DNA from: Chryseobacterium sp. VAUSW3
GTDB lineage: Bacteria > Bacteroidota > Bacteroidia > Flavobacteriales > Weeksellaceae
Direction of reading: 5' to 3'
Assembly: GCF_002205795.1 (NCBI RefSeq)
Contig: NZ_NIUY01000001.1
Span: 558,001 to 622,000, forward strand
DNA length: 64,000 nucleotides
Below are positions 25,089 through 34,003 of this stretch, piece after piece. The notes below the pieces were generated by a model that saw nothing but the letters and a program-made list of their open reading frames with translations, was not told the DNA's origin and did not search any database. Within the stretch, counting starts at the first letter, position 1. The number at the start of each line of letters is the position of its first letter. The position numbers and the translations under genes were made by a program.

Positions 25089-26426
25089 TTAATCCCGATC
25101 AAAAAGTAACCTTTCACCAAATTTCTCTTCAGAAACTTTTCCGTTTTCGAAAACAAGATGCCCGTTTACGAACGTATGGGTGACTTTGGAATGAAATTCT
25201 GTCCCTTCCAGTGGACTCCAACCACATTTGTAAAGAATGTTTTCCTTGGAAACTGTGAAATTTTCTTTTAAATCAACCAGAACCAAATCCGCTTTATAAC
25301 CTTCACGGATAAACCCGCGCTTTTCAATCTGAAACAGTATTGCAGGATTATGACACATCTTTTCTACAATTTTCTCGAGAGAAATCTTACCGTTTCTGAA
25401 ATTTTCAAGCATAATAACCAAAGAATGCTGAACGAGCGGTCCGCCTGAAGGTGCTTTGGTGTAAACATGCTGTTTTTCTTCCCAGGTATGTGGCGCGTGA
25501 TCTGTAGCAATAACATCAATTCTGTCGTCCAACAAGGCTTCCCACAAGCCATCCTTATCTTTTTGAGTCTTTACGGCCGGATTCCATTTTATCAGTGTTC
25601 CTTTTGTTTCGTAATCAGCATCGGTAAAAGTGAGGTGATGCACACATACTTCGCTGGTAATCTTTTTATCCTTCAGAGGAATGTCATTTCGAAATAGAGC
25701 GGTCTCTTTTGCCGTAGAAACATGAAAAATGTGAAGTCGCGCTCCGGTTTTCTCAGCCAGTTCCACCGCTTTTGAAGAGGAGATATAACAGGCTTCCTCA
25801 CTGCGAATCAAGTGATGGAACTTCATTGGAATATGGTCTCCATATTCTGTTTTATATTTCTCAGTGTTGGTTCTGATGGTTGCTTCGTCTTCACAATGAA
25901 CAGCGATGAGCATTTTCGTTTTACTGAAGATTTCTTTCAGAGTTTCAGGATTATCAACAAGCATATTTCCGGTAGAAGAGCCGAGAAACAGTTTGATCCC
26001 AGCCACATTCCGCGGATTTGTTTTCAGAATTTCTTCCAGATTATCATTGGTTCCGCCCATCATGAAGGAATAATTCGCAAATGATTTTTCGGCGGCAATC
26101 CTGTATTTTTCTTCCAGAAGTTCCTGGGTTACGGCATTGGGCACCGTATTGGGTTGCTCCATGAAACTGGTAACTCCACCTGCAACCGCGGCGCGGGATT
26201 CACTTCCGATATCACCCTTCCAAGTTAAACCCGGTTCGCGGAAATGTACCTGATCATCGATAACACCAGGTAAAAGATATTTTCCTTCGGCATCAATAAC
26301 CCGATCTACATTTTCTGCAGAAATATTATTTCCAATTTTTGAAATGAAATCGTTTTCTATGAGCAAATCGCCCTTAAATACTTGATTCTCGTTGACTATT
26401 TCAGCGTTTTTTATGAGCGTTCTCAT
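25089..26426 (-). CDS. pyrC: Dihydroorotase
   Basis: A 445-residue amidohydrolase cyclising carbamoyl-aspartate to dihydroorotate in pyrimidine synthesis. The first metal motif is DDQVHFREPG near residue 58, further ligands are in IAVHCEDE (near 175) and LHIFHVST (near 232), and the last Asp is in VIATDHAPHTWEEK (near 308). The class is the long, single-function dihydroorotase with HFREPG. The start ATG at 26426 gives MRTLIKNAEIVNEN. It is separated from the flippase by a divergent intergenic region. Pyrimidine genes pyrG and dut are also in the window but not linked to it. Confidence 0.92.
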   Translation of the reverse strand: MRTLIKNAEIVNENQVFKGDLLIENDFISKIGNNISAENVDRVIDAEGKYLLPGVIDDQVHFREPGLTWKGDIGSESRAAVAGGVTSFMEQPNTVPNAVTQELLEEKYRIAAEKSFANYSFMMGGTNDNLEEILKTNPRNVAGIKLFLGSSTGNMLVDNPETLKEIFSKTKMLIAVHCEDEATIRTNTEKYKTEYGDHIPMKFHHLIRSEEACYISSSKAVELAEKTGARLHIFHVSTAKETALFRNDIPLKDKKITSEVCVHHLTFTDADYETKGTLIKWNPAVKTQKDKDGLWEALLDDRIDVIATDHAPHTWEEKQHVYTKAPSGGPLVQHSLVIMLENFRNGKISLEKIVEKMCHNPAILFQIEKRGFIREGYKADLVLVDLKENFTVSKENILYKCGWSPLEGTEFHSKVTHTFVNGHLVFENGKVSEEKFGERLLFDRD

Positions 26427-26521
26427 TTATTTTTTTCAGTTTTATTTCACTGTAAATTTAGCGATTTCATTCCGAAAAAGTATCCGGATTTCAAAACAGA
26501 TAAGTTTTACGGTGAGATTTT

Positions 26522-26549
26522 TTTGATTTTAATTAAAACGATACATTTG
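26522..26549 (+). promoter_or_regulatory. Flippase-operon promoter
   Basis: TACATTTG followed by C (26542-26549) matches the -7 box and ends 16 nt before the TTG start codon. TTTG at 26522-26525 is only 16 nt upstream, shorter than the usual 20. Confidence 0.5.
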
Positions 26550-26565
26550 CAGAAATATCTGAATT

Positions 26566-28023
26566 TTGTACAAAAAACTGCTGGGACAAACTGCGCTTTA
26601 TGGACTTACTACGGTAATCATCCGCCTGTTCCCGTTTATCATAAATCCTTATATTACCAATGCTTTTGGGCCTGAAGCTTACGCGCCGTTCGCAGATTTC
26701 TATTCTGTTGCCGGTGTTATCGCTGTTCTGTTGACGCACGGCATGGAAACAACTTTCTTCCGTTTTGCGATTGATGAAAAGGATGATAAGAAGCTGATTT
26801 CTACTGCATTTTTCAGTGTAGCAGCCGCCACGTTGTTGTTTTTAATATTTTCTCTGAGTTTCAATAGAGAACTTGCTGTCGCTTTCAAAACACCGACTCA
26901 GGTCGATTTACTGACGATTTTAGTCGTTATACTCTCGCTTGATGCTTTCTCTGCAATGCCTTTCGTGATGCTCAGAAAAAATGAAAGACCGGTAAAATAT
27001 GCCACAATAAAAATCGCAAACGGTATTATCAACTTTTTGCTCGTTATCTTCTTTCTTCAGGTTTTACCACGTGTTCCGCAAGGAGTCCTGGGCTTGAAAT
27101 ACAATCCGGAATTCGGAATAGGCTATGTTTTTGTTGCCAATCTTGTTGCCAGTGGTGCTACTTTCCTTCTTCTGTTTAAAGATATTTTCATCGCAAAACT
27201 TAAATATTTTTCGTGGGAACTCTGGCGTAGGATGATTAAATATTCGTGGCCCATCATGATTGCGGGTTTAGCCGGAATCATTAACGAAACCATGGACCGG
27301 CAGTTCCTGAAATTTCTGCTCCCTGAAGAAATCGGGCGTCACCAGTTGGGTGTTTATGGCGCGGTTGCCAAGATCGTAACCTTTGTGGTGCTTTTCAGGC
27401 AGGCCTATGTATTAGGAATCGAACCGTTTTTTTTCAGCCATTCTAAAAGTGAAAATGCCGGAAAAACGTATGCAAAACTAATGGATGTTTTTATAGCAGT
27501 AAACTGTATGATCATTCTTTTCTTGTGCGTAAACCTGGATTGGATTTCTAAATTCTATCTCAGGAATCCAGAATATTACGAGGGAATACAGATTCTCCCG
27601 ATTTTGTTTTTTGCAAGTCTGTTTTTAGGAATTTACCTCAACCTTTCAGTTTGGTATAAACTTTCCGACAGAACAATTATTGGCAGCTACATCTCGTTTA
27701 TCGGTGCTGCGGTTACCATTGCGATTAATTTTTATTTCATTCCGAAATACGGTTACTGGGCATCTGCCTGGGCAACAATTGCATCGTATTTCGTCATGAT
27801 GATCGTCTCTTATGTATGGGGGCAGAAAAAACACCCAATTCCGTATAACCTTTACAGCAATATTATTGTTATTACTGTAACCATCATTGTTTCTCTGGTA
27901 TATTATCAAAATTTCAAACATAATATTTGGCTGGGCAATCTAATCTTTTTAGTTTTAGCCATCATTTTAATTAAAACCCAAAAATTAATTCCGCAAAACC
28001 TGCTGAATAAAATTAAAAGATAA
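26566..28023 (+). CDS. Oligosaccharide flippase-like membrane protein (MATE/Wzx superfamily), TTG start
   Basis: A 485-residue protein with about 12-14 hydrophobic helices and no signal peptide, of the polysaccharide-transport (Wzx/MurJ-like) superfamily that flips lipid-linked glycans across the inner membrane. The N-terminus [13 protein letters not shown] and the segment [10 protein letters not shown] fit flavobacterial members. No ATG precedes the conserved N-terminus; the TTG at 26566, 16 nt after a -7 box, is the only reasonable start. dut follows after 7 nt and the nucleotidyltransferase after that, suggesting an operon. Which glycan is moved is unknown; the polysaccharide cluster is 27 kb away. 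Confidence 0.8.
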   Translation: MYKKLLGQTALYGLTTVIIRLFPFIINPYITNAFGPEAYAPFADFYSVAGVIAVLLTHGMETTFFRFAIDEKDDKKLISTAFFSVAAATLLFLIFSLSFNRELAVAFKTPTQVDLLTILVVILSLDAFSAMPFVMLRKNERPVKYATIKIANGIINFLLVIFFLQVLPRVPQGVLGLKYNPEFGIGYVFVANLVASGATFLLLFKDIFIAKLKYFSWELWRRMIKYSWPIMIAGLAGIINETMDRQFLKFLLPEEIGRHQLGVYGAVAKIVTFVVLFRQAYVLGIEPFFFSHSKSENAGKTYAKLMDVFIAVNCMIILFLCVNLDWISKFYLRNPEYYEGIQILPILFFASLFLGIYLNLSVWYKLSDRTIIGSYISFIGAAVTIAINFYFIPKYGYWASAWATIASYFVMMIVSYVWGQKKHPIPYNLYSNIIVITVTIIVSLVYYQNFKHNIWLGNLIFLVLAIILIKTQKLIPQNLLNKIKR

Positions 28024-28030
28024 AGATTTC

Positions 28031-28462
28031 ATGAAAATTAAAATCATTAACCGCTCAAAACACGCTTTACCGAAATACCAAACTGCACTTTCTGCAGGAA
28101 TGGATCTCTACGCAAACCTGGATGAGCCTGTAACAATGAAGCCGCTGGAACGAAAATTGATAGCAACGGGTCTGCTGATGGAACTTCCACAGGGTTATGA
28201 AGCGCAGGTACGCCCAAGAAGCGGACTGGCTATAAAAAACGGAATAACTGTTCTGAATACTCCGGGTACAATCGATGCGGATTATCGCGGAGAAATAGGG
28301 GTAATTTTAGTAAATTTATCCGCAGAATCATTTACAGTGAACGACGGCGACAGGATTGCACAAATGGTAATTGCAAAACACGAAACCGCAATTTGGGATG
28401 AAGTTGACGAACTCAGCGAGACAGATCGTGGCGAAGGCGGTTTCGGAAGTACTTCTAAATAA
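28031..28462 (+). CDS. dut: dUTP diphosphatase
   Basis: A 143-residue trimeric dUTPase converting dUTP to dUMP. All five motifs are present: [27 protein letters not shown] (with the catalytic Asp), GDRIAQMVI, and the C-terminal glycine-rich arm [10 protein letters not shown] that closes over the active site. Length is typical. It lies 7 nt after the flippase gene. Confidence 0.97.
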   Translation: MKIKIINRSKHALPKYQTALSAGMDLYANLDEPVTMKPLERKLIATGLLMELPQGYEAQVRPRSGLAIKNGITVLNTPGTIDADYRGEIGVILVNLSAESFTVNDGDRIAQMVIAKHETAIWDEVDELSETDRGEGGFGSTSK

Positions 28463-28527
28463 ATTTCTATTCTAAAAATAAAAAATGCTGTTGCAAACAT
28501 TAAACAGCTTAAAAAAATAAACAAATT

Positions 28528-29547
28528 ATGAAAATAATCGTTCCTATGGCGGGAAGAGGTTCCCGGTTAAGACCACACACATTAACGGTTCCCAAACCTT
28601 TAATTCCGATTGCCGGAAAACCAATCGTACAGAGACTCGTAGAAGATATTGCGAAAGTTGCAGGAGAAAAAATTGATGAGATTGCCTTTATTATCGGTGA
28701 TTTCGGACCTGAAGTTGAAGAGTCTTTAATTCAGATTGCAGAAAGACTTGGAGCTAAGGGAAGTGTTTATACTCAGGACGAACCTCTCGGAACCGCACAC
28801 GCGATTAAATGCGCAGAAGCATCAATGCAGGGCGATGTAGTAGTGGCTTTTGCCGATACCCTTTTTAAGGCAGATTTTGTACTCGACAAAAACTCTGATG
28901 GGGTGATCTGGGTAAAAAAAGTGGAGGATCCTTCCGCATTTGGTGTCGTAAAACTCGACGATTACGGTTTTATTACCGATTTTGTAGAAAAACCTAAAAC
29001 CTTTGTTTCTGATCTTGCCATTATCGGAATTTATTATTTCAATTCTGCAGAAAAACTCATGGATGAGATTAATTATATCATGAGCAACGACATTAAACAG
29101 GGCGGAGAATACCAACTGACTACCGCACTGGAAAATCTTCGCCAGAAAGGAGCCAGATTCTCCCTCGGCAAAGTGGATGATTGGATGGATTGCGGAAACA
29201 AAAACGCAACAGTAGAAACAAACGGCAAGGTTTTGAACTACGAAAAGGAGAACGTAGCAAACTATCCTGCATCTGCAAAGATTTCCAATTGCCTTATCAT
29301 TCCACCATGTTTTATTGGTGAAAATGTAGAAATTTCCAACTCCAAGATTGGCCCTTGTGTATCTCTGGGAAACAATACCAAAATCATCAATTCAAACATT
29401 GATAATTCCCTTATTCAGGAAAATACATTAATTGATCATGGAAATTTAAGTAATTCTATGATCGGTAATTCTGCGCAGTATTTCGGGGTTGCCCGCGAAA
29501 TTTCTTTGGGAGATTATTCGGTTCTGGATTTTCTTTCGAAAAGCTGA
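28528..29547 (+). CDS. Sugar-phosphate nucleotidyltransferase
   Basis: A 339-residue NTP-transferase with the N-terminal signature IIVPMAGRGSRLRPHT and the PKPLIPIAGKPIV lysine motif, the metal-binding region VVAFADTLF, and a C-terminal left-handed beta-helix-like part (repeated hydrophobic steps such as ISNCLIIPPCFIGENVEIS from about residue 252). It resembles glucose-1-phosphate thymidylyl/uridylyltransferases, but the beta-helix extension makes it unlike a canonical RmlA, so the sugar and nucleotide are not assigned. Confidence 0.85.
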   Translation: MKIIVPMAGRGSRLRPHTLTVPKPLIPIAGKPIVQRLVEDIAKVAGEKIDEIAFIIGDFGPEVEESLIQIAERLGAKGSVYTQDEPLGTAHAIKCAEASMQGDVVVAFADTLFKADFVLDKNSDGVIWVKKVEDPSAFGVVKLDDYGFITDFVEKPKTFVSDLAIIGIYYFNSAEKLMDEINYIMSNDIKQGGEYQLTTALENLRQKGARFSLGKVDDWMDCGNKNATVETNGKVLNYEKENVANYPASAKISNCLIIPPCFIGENVEISNSKIGPCVSLGNNTKIINSNIDNSLIQENTLIDHGNLSNSMIGNSAQYFGVAREISLGDYSVLDFLSKS

Positions 29548-29569
29548 TAACTTTATAAATAAACTTTTA

Positions 29570-29602
29570 CCAAACCACACAAAAACAATTTGTGTGGTTT
29601 GG
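29570..29602. other. Perfect 14-bp hairpin
   Basis: CCAAACCACACAAA (29570-29583) and TTTGTGTGGTTTGG (29589-29602) form a perfect 14-bp stem with a 5-nt loop between the nucleotidyltransferase and the DUF4292 gene. No T run follows on the plus strand, so it may be an atypical terminator or a processing site. A second hairpin, ACTTTTTT/AAAAAAGT, lies just beyond (29618-29640). Confidence 0.6.
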
Positions 29603-29649
29603 CGTTAATATTGCAAACTTTTTTCGCAAACAAAAAAGTAAAAATTCTT

Positions 29650-30444
29650 ATGAAAAAATATATTATCATACTCATTGCCTCGATTTCAGTGTTATCCTGT
29701 AAAACACAAACTGCTGCAAATGTGCCGGTAAGCACCAATGCTCCAATTACTGAAACAGCAGCTTTTTTTAAAGAAATAAATAAAAAACCCAACTTTCAAC
29801 AGGTTAAGATTAACTCCAAAGTAAATGTTGAGACCGGAAATTTTATTCCTACATTAGATGCAACCATTTATATCGAAAACGGACAGAAAGTATGGATGAA
29901 CATGATTGCGGTTTTTTTAAATGTAGGCCGCGGAATTGCTACACCAGACGGAATTAAAGGTTACGAAAAATGGAACAAAACCTATATTGAATCCGATTTT
30001 TCTTACCTTAATAATTTACTGAATGTCAACTTTATCGATTTCAGTTCGCTACAGAATCTTCTTACTGGCAGAACTTTTATTCCCGTGAATGAAAAGGATT
30101 TTGTTTTGACGAAAAACGCTCAGGGTTATCAATTAACTTCAATAAATAATTTGACATTTGAAAACGATGGAAAAATATCAGAATACGCAGTAGCAATAGA
30201 TTATGGCAACGACATGAACCTTTCAAAAGTATTTCTGAAAAATGTAAATTCGCCAGATAACCTTGAAGTTTCTTATGCAAACTGGGCGAACTTTGAAAGT
30301 ATACAATTGCCAACAAATGTTAAAATAATAATAAAAGGTACAAAAACAAGCCAAATTTTATTGGAAAATACGAAATTTGACAGTTCGAAGATGGATACTC
30401 CGTATTCCGTTCCCAATAATTATACGAAAACTGAGATCAGATGA
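29650..30444 (+). CDS. DUF4292 lipoprotein
   Basis: A 264-residue predicted lipoprotein with the lipobox ending at Cys17 (SVLSC). The body (FFKEINKKPNFQQVKINSKVNVE, DNA 29767-29830, and PTLDATIYIENGQKVWMN) matches DUF4292, a flavobacterial family that looks like an outer-membrane lipoprotein carrier or acceptor fold; its role is unknown. The ATG at 29650 is chosen because it gives a proper signal sequence; longer in-frame options start inside the upstream hairpin. It overlaps the EnvC-like gene by 4 bases, so the two are translationally coupled and probably act together at the envelope. Confidence 0.8.
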   Translation: MKKYIIILIASISVLSCKTQTAANVPVSTNAPITETAAFFKEINKKPNFQQVKINSKVNVETGNFIPTLDATIYIENGQKVWMNMIAVFLNVGRGIATPDGIKGYEKWNKTYIESDFSYLNNLLNVNFIDFSSLQNLLTGRTFIPVNEKDFVLTKNAQGYQLTSINNLTFENDGKISEYAVAIDYGNDMNLSKVFLKNVNSPDNLEVSYANWANFESIQLPTNVKIIIKGTKTSQILLENTKFDSSKMDTPYSVPNNYTKTEIR

Positions 30445-32024
30445 TTAAGAAATTAAGCTTTTTAATAGGACTTTTTTTGTTCGGAATTTTATTCTCGCAA
30501 AAGAAAGAACAACTTCAAAAGCAAAATGCAGAACTTAAAAAACAGATTGCCTCCATCAATGCGAACTTAGCAAAAACCCAACAGCAATCGAAACTTTCTG
30601 TCGCTTATCTTAATGATGTTCAGAAAAAAATTCAGCTCCGCGAAAAAGTTTACACCAACACCCAAAAGGAAAAAAGACTCATCGAAGATGATATCTATCT
30701 CCGCCAGTTGGAGATTAACCGACAAAACAGGGAACTGGCTGTCTTAAGGAAAAATTATGCTGAAGTCCTCGTAAAAGCTTATAAAAACAAAGGCGTACAG
30801 AACAAAGTAACCTTTATTCTCTCCTCTAAAAACCTCGGTGAAGCCCTGCGCAGAGTTCAGTATCTGAAAGATTATTCTGATTATCAGGATAAAAAAGCCG
30901 CTGAAATCTCCAAAGCCGCACAGGTACTGCTCCAGAATATCGCATTAAAGCAGAAGTCGGTTAAAGACAAAGAAACCTTATTATCGAATCAGCAAAAAGA
31001 TCTGCTCACCATTGCTGCAGAAAAGAAACAGAAAGAAAATCTGCTTCAGGAATTCAAGAAAAATGAAGCTCAACTGACGGCAGAATTGAAGCAGAAACAA
31101 ACCGAATCTAAAAAACTCGAAGGGCAAATCCGCTCTATCATTGCTGAAGAGATCAGAATAGCAAAAGCAAAAGAAGAACAAAGAAAAAAGGAAGAGGCAG
31201 AGAAAATACGTCTCGCAAAAATCGCCGCAGAACGTGAAAAAGCCAGAATTGAAGCTGAAAACAAAGCCCGTTTGGAAGCTTTAGCCTTAGAAAAAAAGAA
31301 GGCTGATGAAGAGGCAAAACGACTTAAAGATATTGCAGATAAAAAAGCAGCCGAGGAAGCCGAAAGGTCAAAAATTGCGGCTGCAGCCGATGCGAAAAAA
31401 ACTGAAGATGCCCGAAGAGCAGCGGATGCAGAAAAAGCAGAAGCCCGAAGAGCCGCCGCGGCCAAAGATGCTGCTATCGCTGCTGCAAATGCAAAAGCTG
31501 CTGCAGAAAAAGCAGCCGACGCCAGAAAAGCCGAAGCCTCCCTCAGCAAAAAAAATGAAGATCAGAAAAAAGCTGCGGAAAATAAAGCTCTTACCAATTA
31601 CGGTGTATCAAGTGCTGTAGGAAATAACTTTGCAGCCAACCGCGGCAAAATGGGAATGCCGGCTTACGGAACGATTACCCACCGATTTGGACGCCAACCG
31701 CACCCGGTTTTCAAAAATATTATTGAAGAAAATAACGGAATTAAGATTGCCGTTACAAAAGGAACTGTTGCCAAATGTGTAGCACCAGGAACCGTTTCCC
31801 GAGTGGTAGCTTCCGGCGACGGCTCTAAAATGGTTTTCGTGAAACACGGTGAATATTTTACTATTTATGCAAACCTCTCGAATACCATGGTTTCCGCTAA
31901 CCAACAGGTCTCAGCAGGCACCTCGATTGGGACTGTGGGTGCAGACTTCGATGGAACCTATACGCTGGATTTCCAGATCTGGAACGGCACAAATCCAGTG
32001 GATCCGATGGGTTGGGTAAATTGA
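30441..32024 (+). CDS. EnvC-like peptidoglycan hydrolase activator (degenerate M23/LytM domain)
   Basis: A 527-residue exported protein: signal peptide (1-19), long coiled coil (about 20-245), a Lys/Ala/Glu-rich helical segment (about 245-385) and a C-terminal LytM fold (about 405-525). The LytM zinc ligands are gone: HxGID reads NNGIK and HxH reads LDF. This is the pattern of EnvC, which activates N-acetylmuramyl amidases at the division site instead of cutting peptidoglycan itself. Calling it a peptidase would therefore be misleading. It overlaps DUF4292 by 4 bases and is followed by tatA with its own promoter. Confidence 0.85.
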   Translation: MIKKLSFLIGLFLFGILFSQKKEQLQKQNAELKKQIASINANLAKTQQQSKLSVAYLNDVQKKIQLREKVYTNTQKEKRLIEDDIYLRQLEINRQNRELAVLRKNYAEVLVKAYKNKGVQNKVTFILSSKNLGEALRRVQYLKDYSDYQDKKAAEISKAAQVLLQNIALKQKSVKDKETLLSNQQKDLLTIAAEKKQKENLLQEFKKNEAQLTAELKQKQTESKKLEGQIRSIIAEEIRIAKAKEEQRKKEEAEKIRLAKIAAEREKARIEAENKARLEALALEKKKADEEAKRLKDIADKKAAEEAERSKIAAAADAKKTEDARRAADAEKAEARRAAAAKDAAIAAANAKAAAEKAADARKAEASLSKKNEDQKKAAENKALTNYGVSSAVGNNFAANRGKMGMPAYGTITHRFGRQPHPVFKNIIEENNGIKIAVTKGTVAKCVAPGTVSRVVASGDGSKMVFVKHGEYFTIYANLSNTMVSANQQVSAGTSIGTVGADFDGTYTLDFQIWNGTNPVDPMGWVN

Positions 32025-32043
32025 AAAATATATTTTAACTTTG
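32012..32043 (+). promoter_or_regulatory. tatA promoter
   Basis: TTG at 32012-32014 and TAACTTTG at 32036-32043 with 21-nt spacing; the -33 element lies in the last codons of the EnvC-like gene and the box ends 14 nt before the tatA ATG. Confidence 0.6.
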
Positions 32044-32057
32044 TACAAAATTAAAAC

Positions 32058-32261
32058 ATGACTGCACTTACCATATTAGCACTTTCGTGGCAACACTTAC
32101 TCATCGTTGCTGTAATAGTACTCATTCTTTTCGGAGGCAAAAAAATCCCGGAAATGATGAGAGGTTTAGGTTCTGGTATCAAAGAATTTAAAGATGCTGT
32201 GAAAGAAGAAGACAAGAAAACTCCGGAAGACTCAAAAAATAATTCTAATCCTGCGAACTAA
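32058..32261 (+). CDS. tatA: Sec-independent translocase TatA
   Basis: A 67-residue TatA/E: one N-terminal membrane helix (about residues 11-25), the FGGKKIPEMMRGLG hinge and amphipathic helix, then an acidic and Lys-rich tail. TatA oligomers form the pore of the twin-arginine pathway for folded proteins. tatC is not in the window. The DUF4254 gene follows after 8 nt. Confidence 0.95.
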   Translation: MTALTILALSWQHLLIVAVIVLILFGGKKIPEMMRGLGSGIKEFKDAVKEEDKKTPEDSKNNSNPAN

Positions 32262-32269
32262 TTTCAGCT

Positions 32270-32896
32270 ATGAGCTTTTCCGAAAGTGCCTGGGAAATCT
32301 TTAATCAGTCGATTAATGATTATCACTTAAAAGATGATGTAGATACGCCGATTAATAATTCCTTCCAAAAAAACACTTTGGAATGGCTTTTGTATGCAAA
32401 GAACTGGATCGATACCGTTCAATGGCATTTGGAAGATATAATTCGTGACGAAAATATAACACCAGCTGAAGCCTTAAAAATTAAAAGAAGAATAGACTCT
32501 TCGAATCAGCAAAGAACTGATTTGGTAGAGTTTATCGATAGTTGGTTTCTACAGAAATATGAAAATATCACGCCGGATTACAACGCGAAAATCAACACCG
32601 AGACCCCCGCATGGGCAGTGGATCGCCTCTCGATACTTGCACTGAAAATCTACCATATGTCACTTGAAGCCAACAGAGATTCTGCAAGTGAAGAACACAG
32701 ATTCAACTGTACCAATAAACTCAATGTATTATTGGAGCAGAAAAAGGATCTGTCTGAAGCAATAGACCAATTGCTTTTTGATATAGAGAACGGTAAGATT
32801 AAGATGAAAGTTTACAAACAGATGAAAATGTATAATGATGAAAATCTTAATCCGGTCCTGTATCAAAACGTGAAAAATGACCAGACTAAAAGTTAG
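32270..32896 (+). CDS. DUF4254 protein
   Basis: A 208-residue, mostly alpha-helical, soluble protein without signal peptide. The blocks NTLEWLLYAKNWIDTVQWHLED and RRIDSSNQQRTDLVEFID (DNA 32376-32545) match DUF4254, a Bacteroidota family of unknown function. No catalytic motif is evident. Its last 20 bases overlap the next gene, so the two are tightly coupled. Confidence 0.78.
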   Translation: MSFSESAWEIFNQSINDYHLKDDVDTPINNSFQKNTLEWLLYAKNWIDTVQWHLEDIIRDENITPAEALKIKRRIDSSNQQRTDLVEFIDSWFLQKYENITPDYNAKINTETPAWAVDRLSILALKIYHMSLEANRDSASEEHRFNCTNKLNVLLEQKKDLSEAIDQLLFDIENGKIKMKVYKQMKMYNDENLNPVLYQNVKNDQTKS

Positions 32897-33344
32897 TTAC
32901 ATTTTACTTTTCTTTTTTATTTTTTCCTGTTCTACTGAGAAAATAAATCTCTCGCCCATAGGCGAAAATTCTGTTTCTTTAAATGGATCAACTGGTTCGT
33001 ATTCATTAGGTGAGACAAAAAATCTTATTGTTTACTCCTCAGAAATTACCAGTTTGATAAGCTCGTTTCCAAAATTCAGGAATGATGCTGTAAACAGTGA
33101 AGTTCTTATCCTGAAATCTCATTTAAAGGATTATATCGGCGCAATGACTTCGTACAATCTGGTAGGTATGGAAGATTCAAAAATAAAATTCGAAAGATCT
33201 TATAAAAAGCTGCAAAAACTCAGAAAATTTCTTAACCGTGATGAAGACGAAGTGCTGAACAGATATCTGGTAAGAATCAAAACAAACATGAGCTTCCTGA
33301 ACAGTACCATTCCTCAGGATTCAGTATCTACCTTTAAAAACTAA
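32877..33344 (+). CDS. Hypothetical lipoprotein
   Basis: A 155-residue protein with a lipoprotein signal: hydrophobic stretch and lipobox ending at Cys18 (FIFSC). The mature part is small, helical toward the C-terminus (KLQKLRKFLNRDEDEVLNRYL) and matches no family I recognise. The start overlaps the DUF4254 gene by 20 bases, and ribA begins 5 nt after its stop, so it is part of the tatA-DUF4254-lipoprotein-ribA transcript. Function unknown. Confidence 0.7.
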   Translation: MTRLKVSYILLFFFIFSCSTEKINLSPIGENSVSLNGSTGSYSLGETKNLIVYSSEITSLISSFPKFRNDAVNSEVLILKSHLKDYIGAMTSYNLVGMEDSKIKFERSYKKLQKLRKFLNRDEDEVLNRYLVRIKTNMSFLNSTIPQDSVSTFKN

Positions 33345-33349
33345 TTTGC

Positions 33350-33949
33350 ATGTTAAAAATTCAAGCAGAAGCCCAGGTTCCCACAGATTATGGGAATTTC
33401 AGGATGATTGCCTTTTCTGAGGATGAAAGCAACTGGATGCCCCACATGGCTATCATTGCCGAAAATACAGATTTCTCGCAGCCAGTAAATGTCCGTTTTC
33501 ATTCCGAATGTATTACCGGGGAGGTATTTCATTCCAAAAAATGTGAATGCGGCCAGCAACTCGACGGAGCGATGAAATTCATCCACGAGAATGGCGGAAT
33601 TATAATTTATTTACGCCAGGAAGGCAGAAACATAGGCATCATTAATAAACTAAAAGCTTACTCGCTGCAGGAACGGGGTTTCGACACCGTGGAAGCAAAT
33701 CTTAAACTGGGCCTTCCGGCAGACGACAGAGATTTCAACGAGGCCATCGAAATTCTAAATATTTTAGGAGTAAAAGAAATAAATCTTCTTACCAACAATC
33801 CCGCTAAAATTAAAATTGTTGAAGACAGCAATATACATCTGAACAAAAGGATTCCTTTACAGATTACCTCCACATCAGACAGTGAAGGTTACCTGAAAGT
33901 AAAAAAAGATTACTTCGGACATCTGTTGGAAGACGAAAATGAATCATAA
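33350..33949 (+). CDS. ribA: GTP cyclohydrolase II
   Basis: A 199-residue stand-alone GTP cyclohydrolase II, the first step of riboflavin synthesis. The zinc-binding cysteines are in HSECITGEVFHSKKCECGQQ (DNA 33499-33560), and the catalytic region LRQEGRNIGIINKLKAYSLQ follows. There is no fused RibB (DHBP synthase) domain, so RibB must be elsewhere. The gene closes the operon that starts at tatA and is followed by a bidirectional terminator. Confidence 0.95.
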   Translation: MLKIQAEAQVPTDYGNFRMIAFSEDESNWMPHMAIIAENTDFSQPVNVRFHSECITGEVFHSKKCECGQQLDGAMKFIHENGGIIIYLRQEGRNIGIINKLKAYSLQERGFDTVEANLKLGLPADDRDFNEAIEILNILGVKEINLLTNNPAKIKIVEDSNIHLNKRIPLQITSTSDSEGYLKVKKDYFGHLLEDENES

Positions 33950-33954
33950 AAATA

Positions 33955-33988
33955 AAACGCTTTGAAAAATCAAAGCGTTTATTTTTTT
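33955..33988. terminator. Bidirectional terminator between ribA and deoD
   Basis: 11-bp stem AAACGCTTTGA (33955-33965) / TCAAAGCGTTT (33970-33980) with an AAAA loop, T-rich on the plus side and A-rich before it, so it can serve both convergent genes. Confidence 0.88.
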
Positions 33989-34003
33989 AACCTGTTTAAG
34001 TTT

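Noticed and set aside
31070-31549. 159-residue open frame on the minus strand
   Set aside because: It is the antisense of the Lys/Ala/Glu-rich EnvC-like segment; its Ser/Ala-rich composition is what that low-complexity DNA yields in reverse.
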